Under the pieces are notes generated by a model, which was not told where the DNA came from, did not search any database, and worked only from the letters and a program-made list of their open reading frames with translations. From the NCBI RefSeq assembly GCF_003473485.1, contig NC_053042.1, positions 34,004,762-34,068,761 on the forward strand: DNA of 64,000 nucleotides, read 5' to 3'. Of the stretch, positions 24,493-35,837 are shown piece by piece (within the stretch, counting starts at the first letter, position 1; each line of letters starts with the position of its first letter). This stretch comes from Medicago truncatula (Eukaryota; Streptophyta; Magnoliopsida; Fabales; Fabaceae). The position numbers were made by a program, and so were the translations under genes.

Positions 24493-26520
24493 TTGCAAAC
24501 ATATATAGAAAGAGAAGGACTGATTATTCACGGAAGGTTTGCTATACCTCCTCCACGGGATGGTACGATGGTGATGTTGTCAATGACCGATGGTGTTCGT
24601 AAAGTCTATGGAATAGAGACCTACCGCAGGCCTATTCGAGGCATTCAACCTTCTGCGCCTCTTGGATTAAAGGTTTCTTCCATATCACCAGACATCCTTT
24701 TCATCTGAATACATACATATATATTTATTTATTGCTTTTATTTTCTATTCTCTGTGTAAGGGTGGACTTAAGGGGTATATTGCTACTTGTAGGTCAAATT
24801 CTCTAATGTAAGCGTGTCCAAAGGAATTTTCTCGCTGCTTCCTGAAAATACTATAGTATTGGGGGGAGGATTAGCTGATGATGACAGCACTCATACTGTC
24901 CAATCTGGTAACTTATGGAATACAGAAGCTAATAAGGATGGAGTACCTCCTGTGTCCAGGCCCTACAAATTACCTGATTTTCCCATAACAGAAGGCTGCA
25001 GCAAAACAAGTGGACTGGTTGTTTGTTTTGGTGAACTGTTGATAGATTTCGTGTGTATTGACGAATCGTCTGGTTGCAGGAGAGATCTTGGTGGTGCTAT
25101 TGCAAACGTGGCAGTTGGCATCTCTAAGTTGGGAGGTTCATCTGCATTTATGAGCAAAGGTTGGAGCAGATGAATCTGGGTATTCGTTGGTTGATATTTT
25201 AAAGGAAAATAATGTTGATACATCTGGCATGCGTGTTGATTCTAATGGCAGCACCACATTGGCTTATGTTGAACTTAGACCTGATCGCGAGCGCAAGTGC
25301 TCGTTTTTCAGAAATCCTGGTGCTGATATGCTTCTGTATGAGTCAGAGCTTGATCGTAAACTCATCGAGAAGGTGCCTTTAATTTCCATCTCTGTTTATA
25401 CAATGTGGCCATAAAGACCTATGGTTTAAGTCTATATAACTTTAATTTAATACTGATTGCAGGCTAAAATATTCCATTATGGTTCCATGAGTTTGATTGA
25501 AGAGCCATGCAAGTCCGCTCATCTTTCTGCCTTGAGAATTGCTAAAGACTCTGATTGCATTCTCTCTTATTATCCGAAATTGAGATTGGCACTATGGCCA
25601 TCAGCCGAGGCTGCTCGAAATGGTATAATGAGCATATGGCATCTAGCCGATGTCATAAAGGTAAATTTTATTTGTCTAGTTTTTTACTTTCATACAATAC
25701 ACTTTATAAATGCCATTGCACGTCATTCTTTTTTCTTTCGGAGTCTACCTGAAGTGTTATTATCTTATGTATTGCAGATCAGTGAAGATGAGATTACTTT
25801 TTTGATTGATGGTGGTGATCCTTATGATGATGATGTTGTATTAGAAAAGCTTTTTTACTCTAATCTTAAGCTTCTAATTGTTACCGGTGGTTCAGAGGGT
25901 TGTAGATATTACACCAAGGTAAGCTTGCCAAAGTCATCTAACTCAGATTTTAATTGTCTGAATAGGTTTTATAATCCCTCATTTCATTATTTTCTTTGCT
26001 CTTTATTGTGATGAGTGGACTGAAATGTTGGATGTGACTTGTCGAGTTTAAATTAACAATTTCGACACTCAATGACGAATAGCAGGTTGTAAAACTTGAG
26101 TAAGGTTTGCTTCAAGGTTCAATATTTCACAGTACTACCTTGTCATGTGAGTGACCAGCATTCAGATAATAGTGATTACTAAATTTTTGTACAGGGTTTT
26201 AAGGGCAAAGTTAGAGGTGTCAATGTTAAACTCCTTGACACAACTGGTGCTGGTGAAGCATTTGTTAGTGGGATTCTCTACAACATAGCTTCTGACCCAA
26301 GTATTTTCGAGGTAATTCATACATCTTTACACATTCTAGTTGCGAGTGTTTGGATTGATGCAGCTATTTTGTGGGGCAGGATGAGGAACGTCTCCAAAAA
26401 GCGTTATATTTCGCCAATGTATGTGGCGCACTCACGGTGACGGAGAGAGGGGCAATTACTGCATTACCGACAAAAGATGCTGTCCTACAATTTTATGCAA
26501 AACAGGAACATCAGCTGTAA
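24493..26520 (+). pseudogene. RMI1-like / fructokinase chimera, frameshifted
   Basis: Exons are about 24493-24672, 24793-25372, 25463-25660, 25778-25918, 26195-26311 and 26380-26520. The first reads as the RMI1-like domain (MVMLSMTDGVRKVYGIE ... APLGLK). The second continues it (VKFSNVSVSKGIFSLLPENT, VLGG) and runs without a stop into a pfkB fructokinase start (GLVVCFGELLIDFV). The rest is a plant fructokinase: [64 protein letters not shown] and a C-terminal ANVCGALTVTERGAI. Defects are an extra G near 25159 where the family normally has an intron (frameshift after SAFMSK), loss of the SLAEAPAFKKAP segment, SYYPKLR for SYDPNLR, and GAGE (26255-26257) for the catalytic GAGD. It is probably not an active sugar kinase. 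Confidence 0.7.
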
Positions 26521-27107
26521 TAAAATGTAACATCTGTTGACACAGTTATTAACCTTCTGACTTGGTTTCCATGGCACTAATTAGTGAAGTCATGTACTGC
26601 AACATTCAGGCTAGAACATATCAATATGTGGAGTTGGATTTCCCTTTTGATTATGTCGGCTGTCGCGCATATGTTTTGATCTCGTTGTTTTGAACTCATA
26701 AGTATTGTGTTATCTTCTTCCATTTTGACTCGCCTTTATGATAATATTTGATTGATGAAACATCGGTTGTTCACATAATTGAATTGTGAAGAAACTAAGT
26801 TCATGTGTGGATCGATGAATGTAAAGTGAATAACAATTGTGTGATGGAATTCAACGTATATATGTCCATGATTGAACATGACTTGGGAAGATAATGTAAA
26901 TATGAGAAATTGGTTCATCATGACTTTTAATCTTTTATTTATTGTCATTTTGAAATTTTCTCGTAAACTTAAAAGGTAATTCAATATCACTTGGTATCAA
27001 ATTCATTCTTATAAAATGAATTTTATCAACCATATTCTTCTCACTAATGACATTTGATACTCCATTGGTCTCTAATTATAAGATCATTTACAAAAACAGG
27101 AACAAAT
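26521..27107. other. Intergenic, no gene seen
   Basis: This AT-rich spacer follows the fructokinase-like stop. Near 27060 there is a decayed CTCCATTGGTCTCTAATTAT end that may be an old Stowaway terminus. Nothing else is supported. Confidence 0.4.
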
Positions 27108-27560
27108 TTTTATCCAATTATTTGGCATGTGTGTGTTATATGTAAGTTATACATAATGTAACCCTATAAACCCACAAGATTGTGTGTGCTTTAAGTTCTG
27201 AACCACAAGATTGAGGAGAAACATATCACAATACACATTCTAACTTTGTCTGGAGGCAACAACCATGAATCACTTGAGTATGTTTTTGCACTAGAGCATT
27301 ATTAGCCTCAATTTTCAATGAGTGCTATTTTAAAGTAAAGGACCAATAATCAATATGACCAAATTGATCCTACTGAAAATAAGTGTTCTGTCAAAGGAAA
27401 CTTTGAATTACAACATCAGAAAAAGTAAGTTCAATTAAAACTAGATGGCTGAGGAAGTTAGCAAGCACCTCACATTTACAGCATTAAGAAATAGAGACTA
27501 ACTTGTATGATTAGTTAGTAGTATTACATGAAAATTTATGAAGCCTGCATCATCTAAAGT
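27108..27560. repeat. Local duplication, copy 2 of block X
   Basis: This is the counterpart of 18121-18300 plus 18471-18725, without the MITE-like insertion found there. Here block X follows the fructokinase, while copy 1 precedes the first lipoyl synthase/RMI1-like pair. This suggests a tandem unit of the order Y-RMI1-FRK-X. Confidence 0.75.
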
Positions 27561-27774
27561 GATGATGTATATTGGCAGTGACGGAAATACCAAGTTAAAC
27601 AACCAAAAACCAAATCAGGAAAACCAAAAAAAGAAAAAACGATTTTATCATTTGAATCTCAAAAGTCAAAATCCATTTACTTGCTGTACTTCATTACTTT
27701 TTTCTTCCTTCTATTTGTGTTACATATAAGGGGGATAAGTACGTTCCTCTTATCCTTGGCCATGAAAACAATAT

Positions 27775-30700
27775 TTATATGGGCTTGCTTTTCTGTCTGC
27801 TGTTCTTTTCTTCCAATCTTGGTGCTGCAAAAAAGTAATCAAATTAGCAAAGTAAAAATGTTTAGGGTAAGTTAAGTCGTATTAAGTATAACTATGCATC
27901 TTCTTACCTAGTCCATTAGCCTCGGATGTCCTCATGATTCTTAGCCTCCTCACAGAACTAAGGAACATCCTGAATGTTAATTGCAAGAGGGAGATTAATA
28001 AATATCAAAGCAGAGAAAACAGGACATCCCTTTAGTATTAAATCACAAAAAGGCAAACCAACATGAAACTACACACAAGCAATATTTCCCTAGTTCCAGA
28101 AGAAAGCCACAGACACTATCTAATATTAGGAAGTCCATGATTTTTGTATAGGGTATGCAAAACAGTAATAAATTGTGATATATTATTGCCTATAGCTCTA
28201 ATTTATGAAACCAATGATATTAGACTCTTTTTCACAACCTATTCCCGTTAAAATTGCAACCAACATATTTGGCTTCTCCTCTTCCATTAACCCAATCCAT
28301 TGATGTTTTCTAAGACCGTCCTGTCTCTTCTTCACCAGTCCCAACCCCTATTAGACTCTTATTTTATGTGCATGAACAACTATGTCTTCTCTCAACCGTG
28401 TCTCTTCCTCTCTTTGCATTGTGTTTTTTCTTTTGTTTCCTGTTTTGAACCTTCAGTTTTTCTTTGCTCGCTCACAATTGTCCAGTAAAAACTTCCGATT
28501 TCCGCCTAGCAATTGTTTCTGTGCCCTTTTTTACAAAAAGTTGAAAACTTGGCAATTGGAACTGAAAGTTTGAAGTAAAAAATAACATGAAAATTTAATT
28601 ATGTCATCTAACATGCCAGATCCCTTCTCTCAAGATGGAACTGGGAGCCGAGTAATGAAATTAGTTTCGATAGTGCAATATTATTGGGGAAGTCAAAATC
28701 ATAGGCATATATATGTACAACTATGCGAATGGGTTAAAAGTATGCATAAAGTTGAAATCTTTGTATCAAATACTCAAACACAGACCGAAACAATGCCTCT
28801 GACTATTGTTTTTCTTCTAACGTACGACCAACTATTGCTACCACCATATTAACAATTTAAGAGTCCAAAAATTAGGAAACGGAAAACAGAGGAAACAAGA
28901 GAAGAGAAGATATCGGAGTGATGATGGATGAAAGAAGGGACAATGCAGAGATAGAAGCAGTGGAAGAAGCAAGTTCTGATGACAAGGTTTTAAATTTGGA
29001 GATGTTGGGGACGGGAAGGAGAGTCATGTGTCATATATATATCTAAAACTTTAATGCAATAGAAAACTACTTTACATACCCCCACGGAACATCTCCAACA
29101 AGCATCCAATCTCCTTCCTTGTCTTCATAAGTGAGTACAAACTTGGACGATCCATCCAACAATATTGAATGTCTTTCTCCTCTGGTAGTCATGTTGTGAT
29201 CCTCCCCATTTGATCCTATTGGCCATGATTTCAATACCATTAGGGGGGGAAAAGTAATAAAACGCATCAAAGAGGAAAATGCATGATTTCAATAAAATTT
29301 AAAACGCATAAAAGAGGAATATGATATTGATATAAACAAAATAGAAATATGATATAAACAATAATAGAAAGTATAGCATGCTGCATGCACATGTGTTGAG
29401 ATCATATCTCAATCAATAACTATACTTAACAACAAGAATTCTTTATAATGGTAGAAACCATCATATTGTGGTATATTTGTTTACATTTTGCCATTGTGCG
29501 GTTTGAAAACGTAAAAAAGAAAAAGTTGCTTCATGAACAAAGGAAACAATACCTTACTATTAAGCTATATTTAAAGCAGTGACAAAAAAAAGTATAAAAT
29601 GGATAAAATATTCACCATAAAAATAAAATTCTTGGTATTTTGAAAACATGACAATATTGAATGGAGTGGCATGAAAATATACCTTTGCTAGTGACGCTTG
29701 TAGTTGATTCGTCAAACATGTCCTCCAATGTCTGCGCCAATGTTTCATAGGAACTGTGAGCACTCAAATCAACCTTTCTTCCAATAGGTATCCCATCCAT
29801 ATTTACTTTGACAAACGGGGATTTCCTGAGGTTTCTTTTTTCTTTGATATTAATGTGGTTATCATCATTTCCGTTGTCAGTACTCTTCCTTACCACAATA
29901 TTATTATTCTTGCTCTTCTCGGCCACAGAGTTGAATGCTTCAGTTGATTTAGCGTTGGCATTAAAGCTATTCACTCGATATGATCGAAGGGGTGGCCATC
30001 CAACTACTTGACTGTTTTGGTAAATTCATTCACAAAAGAAACAACAACCCCATCAGTGAAGGACTAAGAAAAAAAAAAACCAGTAAATATTTGATTAATT
30101 TATTTTTCTACTGAAGGGGCCAGCATGATACCACACACACTCCCTTCTTACCGGGCATTTATCTGCCAGACTGCCACTGATTATAAGTTATAATTTTCCC
30201 TTTACATTTTTTAAGTAGCTGAGTCAAATTATAAGGAAACTCTTGATTATGCATTAGATGTAATGTTTTAGATTGTGTATTCATCAATAGAATTGGAACA
30301 ATAATTAACCAATCAAGAATCAATACCATATAATTTAAGTTAAATCTACAGAAAATTACAGCATTATTGGTCTTCAGAGTTGAATATTACAGCGTTGAGA
30401 ATTAATGGTATGAATCTATGACACATAAATGCAACCAAATAGGTCTAGATCATCCTAAAACATAGATAGTAAGTTGAAAATACCATTATCATCCCTCCTC
30501 ACAGTTACTATCAACTAAGCCCTCTTATAGATTACAGCAATACAGAAACAAAGAGTTCTCATAGCCAATCAAGTAAAATCAAATTGGTTTCTCTTAACCC
30601 CTAAAGTCATTTAGTTTTGAACTTTCCAAACCAATTCTATCCTATTTAATTGAATTTCTCAAGGTAAGTAACACCATGTGAGCCTTAATTCCACAAACTA

Positions 30701-31098
30701 CCAAAAAAAAAAAAAACTAAATTTTGGACAGACATACAAGACACCAGATATAAAAATCAACAAGATCAAATCATAACATTGATTATGTAACATAAGAATC
30801 TACTAAAACAAAATATACAAAGCAAAATAAAGGAAAATTAAGATGGTAATTAAAACCTTGGACGGTTGGTAGCATCAAGAGAATCAGCAGGTCTTTTAGT
30901 TCCAGCAGAGGAAGGTGAAGAAGAAGAAAAATCCTTAGCAGTGAAAATTCTAGCATAAGAACCATGATGATGGTAGTTATGTGATTTTGCAGGGTGAGAA
31001 AGGCTTAACCCAAGACCCAATTCAAGCTCAGACTCATCTGGGCTAGAAGAATCCTCAGAAGAAAGTGTCAAGTTTTCATCTTTAGACACAGTAGACAT
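27775..31098 (-). CDS. IAA11: Auxin-responsive Aux/IAA repressor, IAA11-like
   Basis: This is a nuclear repressor that binds auxin response factors and is degraded through TIR1/AFB when auxin is present. Minus-strand exons 31098-30857, 30011-29683, 29215-29080, 27969-27908 and 27824-27775 sum to 819 bases (272 residues), all with GT-AG borders and matching phases. Domain I (EAR) is [11 protein letters not shown], the degron domain II is [12 protein letters not shown] after a TKRPADS basic motif, and domains III/IV are [36 protein letters not shown] and [20 protein letters not shown]. The last exon ends [16 protein letters not shown], the usual Aux/IAA tail. Start: [12 protein letters not shown] matches the IAA11 type; an upstream in-frame ATG at 31296 is less likely. 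Without the last splice the protein would end [10 protein letters not shown]. Intron 3 is about 1.1 kb. A partial copy of exon 2 lies at 62362-62533. Confidence 0.9.
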
Positions 31099-32263
31099 GA
31101 CCCAATAAATCAACTGGGTAGTGAAAAAATATGATTTTTTTGAAGAATTTGAAGAAGAAGAAGAAGAAGAAGAGAAAGAAAAGGGTGGATGAATTTGAAG
31201 GGTGTAGAGAGAGTAGTAATAAATGGTTAGGTGAGAAGAATGAATAGTGTGAAGTTGAAGAGAAGGAGAAGAAGGTAAGGAAAGTGTGGACCCCACGTGT
31301 CTGGTCTAGTTTGTTTGTGCGTCCATCAATGAATGGTTTTGCTTTAAATTGGTGGTACAACTTTTCTATCTTTCTTTCCTCTTCTTCTAGATTCTCTGTC
31401 TTGTCTTTGTCTATACTCTACGCTCTGCTCTGCTAACTTTTTCAATTTCTCCTCCTCAATCATATCGCACAAATTCATTTTCTCTATCAAACTATACTAA
31501 AAATTAAATATGGATCATACAAAAAATTTAAAATTCTCCACTAATATTTTTTTAAACATTGGTATCTGGTCAAACAACCGACTAATTTGATTGGTTTAAT
31601 CTTACTTTTCATTTGCGAAGACCTCATTTAAATTTAGAAGAGAACTTTCAATGGACAAACCGACCAAAATTTTCAAACATTTTCGGTGGTTTTGGCCATC
31701 GTTAATGTCAATATAACCATAAAAAATTATCATGCGCTTTAAATTGTTTGAGTCCATGATTTCTTGTACTAACATTTTGAATAATTTAAGTTTATTAGTC
31801 TATATTAATTTTTTAAGTATTTAAGTGTCTATTTATAAAATATAATTGAAAGATAATGTCATGTAAAATATTAAAATGAGGTTTAATATATCATTGATCA
31901 GTTAGTTTGTAAGTCTATTTAAACATATGTTAGATTACTTATTTAAATAAGTTTATGTGAAATATGTTTTTAAGCAGGTTAACAAGTCGTAACAAACTTT
32001 CAAAAAAGTCAGTCTTAGACCTAAAAATATGTTTATGATAGATTACATGTGAGACCTAACCTTCAATATTTTGACCAGATTAGAATTGATTTTTATAACA
32101 CCTAACCCTGACCAACTTATAGTTTGGTCTTTGGTTAAATCAAAATATGAGGGTTTCTTCAACAATTTATATGAATGGAGTACTCGGCCACGGTTCATCT
32201 TCAAGCCGTGTTCTCGCGCTCAAACACTGTCTTGAGATCGGACAAATATTGTGTGACCATTAC
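31099..32263. other. Aux/IAA promoter and intergenic region
   Basis: The first 250 bases upstream of the start are CT-rich on the coding strand (GAA/AGAAGA runs on the plus strand near 31145-31175) and are probably the 5' leader. The remainder is AT-rich without a recognised gene. Confidence 0.45.
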
Positions 32264-32600
32264 TAAAATTTGATTGTGTTTTTGGATTATTTGATATGCT
32301 AAAAGATTAAGTATGATACTAAACAACACAACATAAGATAGAACAACGCATGACAAACTATTATGGCACTAGACATTTTTTTTTGTCTTAAACGATATTT
32401 AGCGAACAAAATGTTATTTTGGTATTTTAGACAACTTGTAATTTGGATAAAAATTTACGTTGTGGTTTAGTGAGAAACAAGAATTTTAGGTTTTGTCATG
32501 TCCATTTCCCCCAAATTTGTCATATCATCGGAACAATTTTAACTGGAGTTATCTTATCTTGTCCCTTGTTTAGGTTGGTAGTGTCATTGTGTTTTGGTGT
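32264..32600. mobile_element. Decayed copy of the Harbinger/Tourist-like MITE
   Basis: The sequence aligns to the reverse complement of the intact element at 33033-33358. Examples are TTGTGTTTTTGGATTATTTG, TATTTTGGTATTTTAGACAA followed by CTTGTA, and TGTGGTTTAGTGAG. It has many substitutions; the right end is uncertain. Confidence 0.6.
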
Positions 32601-32832
32601 TTTTGTTCTTTTGTATCTTTTCAATCTAGCACTTTCATGTATTTTGATTGTTCTATTGAAAATATAAATTATTAAACTTTTACAACATTAAATACACGAG
32701 TTTCAAAAAATAATTTTATCATCAAATTTTTAACTTGTGTTTTAGGTGCATAAGTTAACATTTTCCTCGTCAATCTTAAAGAGAGAACTTTCTTTAAAAA
32801 AAAAACTTTAGAGGGAGTACTATTATTATTTA

Positions 32833-34517
32833 GGCTTAAACACATTTTTCGCCCCCTAAGTTTGCAAAGGTTGCAATTTTTGCCCCCTATTAAAAATAAA
32901 GACAAAAGTGACCCCCCATGTCTACCCCCTTTTGCAAAACGTCAATTTTGACTTGATCAACGCTGTGTGGCATGTCAGCTGTTCATTTTCTAAGTTAATA
33001 AAAAAATGCCACGTGTGTATTTACAAAATTAAGGGTGCTTTTGATTTGCTAAAAAAATGAAGGACAGGATAGAACAACTCTAGTTGTCCAGTGTTTGATT
33101 TGTAAAACTGTTTCAGGTAGAGGACAAACTGGAGGCAAGGGACAGGACAAAAACTCATATTTTTGTCCCTCACCAAACCACAGCATAACTTTTTGTCCCA
33201 CGTACAAGTTGTCTAAAATACCAAAATAGCATTTTGTCCCTCAAAAATCGTATAAAACAAAAAATTACTTAATGCCATAAAAAATTTGTCCAGTGTTGTT
33301 CTGCCTTGTGTTGTACTGTTCTGTCCAGTACTTGCTGTTTTGCAAACCAAACACACCCTAAAAAAATAAAAAAGAAAGGATTGATTGGAGGGAGCAAGTG
33401 ACATTCATCTTCTTTGTCTAAACCATTCATCTTCTTCTTTCATTTCTAAAAGAAAATACAGAACGAGTTTTTGTTCATAAAGAAAATGCAGAATTTGAAA
33501 CAAACACAAACCCAATCAAAATTTATAACACTCTTCATTCATAAATTCATCAAAATATTCAAACACAACATATCTCCAATTCAATCTCCTTTTTTTCATA
33601 CTATGCCAAAACTGAATTCATCCCAAAAGTGAATGTGAATTTGAACATACCACTATTGTGTTTATGTCTCTTTGAATACTATGCCAAAACCCCAAACCCA
33701 AAGACACAAATAACTTCTCACAAGTACAAAATACAAGAGATGGAGGATGGAAAATAATCACACGGACAAGCTTGTCCATCTTCTGCTATTGACAAAACCA
33801 AACAACAAATCACCAAAAATCTCACTCACACTCACCGAAAGATCCAGCAACAACAAACCAAAAATCAATTAACCATGAAATTACAATAGATTTCCATATG
33901 GTGACACCCGTTATGGCCGCGGTTAACAATAGATAGAAATTCCGGTATGGTGGTGATGTTTTCCGGTGAGGTGGTCGTCGGAGAAATGTCATCCTAACAT
34001 TTTGGTGGGTTTTGTAGGGAATACGAATGAGATTACTTTTATGGTGGCAATTTGTTGAAAAACATTCTCTGGTAGTCAAGATCTATCAATGAAGGTGGCG
34101 GTTTGAAAACTCAAAAAATATTTTCAATCGAAAAATAAATTTATGATGAGATAGAGAAGGAAGAGAGAATGAATATTATGTATTTTGTTTGACAAAGGAT
34201 GCCCAGAAAGAGTGGCCTGAAAAGAGGGAAGGAAGAGGAAGAAAGAATTGACAACGCGTGAGGAAGAAAAGAAAGAAGAGAGTGTAGAGACGTGATTCTC
34301 CCTTTTTTCATTTTTTTAAAATCAAAATATACACGCGTAGCAATTTTAATATTTTTAAATTAAAAGTTTACACAGGTGGCATGCCACATACGGTTGATTG
34401 AGTCAAAATTGACGTTTTGTAAAAGGGGATAGACATGGGGTCACTTTTGCCATTTTTTTAACAGGGGACCAAAATTGCAACATTTGCAAACTTAGGGGGC
34501 GAAAAGTGCGTTTAAGC
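32833..34517. mobile_element. Non-autonomous Mutator-like element (1,685 bp, long TIRs)
   Basis: The perfect direct repeat TTATTATTTA flanks it at 32823-32832 and 34518-34527. The terminal inverted repeats run at least 150 bp: left GGCTTAAACACATTTTTCGC, right reverse-complemented GCTTAAACGCACTTTTCGCC, both followed by CCCCTAAGTTTGCAAA and TGACCCC-CATGTCTA. Long TIRs and a 9-10 bp duplication mark the Mutator superfamily. No transposase is encoded; the interior holds a nested MITE and non-coding sequence with no clear host-gene fragment. Confidence 0.85.
33033..33358. mobile_element. PIF/Harbinger (Tourist-like) MITE nested in the MULE
   Basis: The 326-bp element has ends GGGTGCTTTTGATTTGC and GCAAACCAAACACACCC (inverted, with mismatches) and a 3-bp TAA target duplication at 33030-33032 and 33359-33361. 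GGGTGTGTTTGG termini with a TAA/TTA duplication are characteristic of Tourist elements. It inserted after the MULE, since it lies just inside the left TIR region. Confidence 0.8.
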
Positions 34518-34713
34518 TTATTATTTAATGAAGGATTTTTCTATAATGGTAAATTTGCACATGTTAGAAAATTCAAAATAATAAGTTTGTTTTAAAATTT
34601 GTGTATTTTACATTGAGAATTTTTTTTTTCTGCCCTTATTTAATTCCAAAAATACAAAAATGCCCCACTTTTGAAAAAAATTGCATAAATGCCCTACTTT
34701 TCAGAATTTTCTG

Positions 34714-34910
34714 GTACCTTGCAACCCCCACTTGCGGGGTACCTTAAAAAAAATTTAAAAATTAAGTACATTGCTACCCCCACTTGCGGGGTATGAATTT
34801 TTTTTTTTTTTTTTTTTTTTAAAATAAATAGATTGCTACCCCACTTGCGGGGTATGCTTAATTTTTTTAAAATGTTTTTAATACACCCCGCAAGCCCCAC
34901 TTGCGGGTTA
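34714..34910. repeat. Left subterminal CCCACTTGCGGG repeats of the MULE
   Basis: The GC-rich 12-mer CCCACTTGCGGG occurs four times in an otherwise AT-rich context. The last copy forms a hairpin: CCCGCAAG-CCCCA-CTTGCGGG. A matching set lies at the right end (35838-36070). Repeated subterminal motifs in DNA transposons often serve as transposase binding sites; that role is inferred here. Confidence 0.7.
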
Positions 34911-35032
34911 GTTTATGTGATTTTTTTTTTAATTTTTTCTCGTAATTATTAATAATAATAATAATAATAATATTAATATTAATAATAATATTAATCACTA
35001 GACATCCTATAAACAAAATAAAGACTAAATTT

Positions 35033-35653
35033 CTACTGATGTCTAATATTAATGCAATCTTTGCGGGAATGACCAGGCATCCTACAAACACCGCATCTTC
35101 TCTCAGTTTCCACATCGTCCATCTCGGTCCTAATGCGAGTAATTGGTGGACGACCTTTCTTTGCCCTACGCATTGACTTGTTGGGAACCACCTTCGGTCC
35201 TTCATAATTAGGCCAATATGTCTGGTGGTGAACCACGTCGAAGTGGATGTTGTATACGGCGTATACACACTCATTCGTGAATTTGTTATCGACAAAAGTC
35301 ATGTAGTCGTGACAAAAGCTAGAACATGCGGCAATGACATGTGAGCATGGTAGGTGTAACGCTCTAAACCGTCCACAGTCACACCATTTATTTTGCAGGT
35401 CCACTTTGTATTCTCCCTTTGGCAATCCTTCTTTATGATCGATGGTTTCACGGACGGAAAAGGTATATCGATCCCGGTCAAACTGAGTGACATGATGACT
35501 GTTGGATTTAATCACCTCATTCCTGAGATATTTCATGTTGTTTTCGGAGAATGGCTCACCAGAATTTACCCTTGCCGCTGCCTCATGTCCTCTTTTAGCA
35601 AACAAGGCCGCCAACCTGTAATATGATGCTTTCACGATAGCTGCAGATAACAA
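35033..35653 (-). pseudogene. MuDR-type transposase C-terminal fragment (SWIM + zinc knuckle)
   Basis: The 206-residue ORF reads RLAALFAKRG, then a SWIM zinc finger (WCDCGRFRALHLPCSHVIAA, giving CxC...CxH) and a C-terminal CCHC zinc knuckle (CGVCRMPGHSRKDC). This arrangement is typical of the end of MuDR/MURA-like MULE transposases. The catalytic DDE region is missing, so it cannot be an active transposase. It lies wholly between the TIRs of the element at 34617-36173. Confidence 0.8.
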
Positions 35654-35837
35654 CGACGAAGACCAACATGACCCTCAAGTAAATCGCGGAAGAAATCGTC
35701 GAAGATGAGGGTGTGGGACAGCCGGGCATTTATAATAATTGTAGATATCATGATATTTAATATGTTTATTATTTTTTTTCCTTCTTTTTTTTTATTATTT
35801 TTTTTATTTTAAAAATTAAAAAAAAAAAACAAAAAAC

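Noticed and set aside
30850..31296. Longer Aux/IAA N-terminus starting at 31296
   Set aside because: The extra residues are Ser/Tyr-rich leader-like sequence without family similarity; MSTVSKDEN at 31098 fits the IAA11 type.
33822..34079. Host-gene fragment captured by the MULE (85-residue ORF)
   Set aside because: I could not recognise any family motif, so a Pack-MULE call is not supported.
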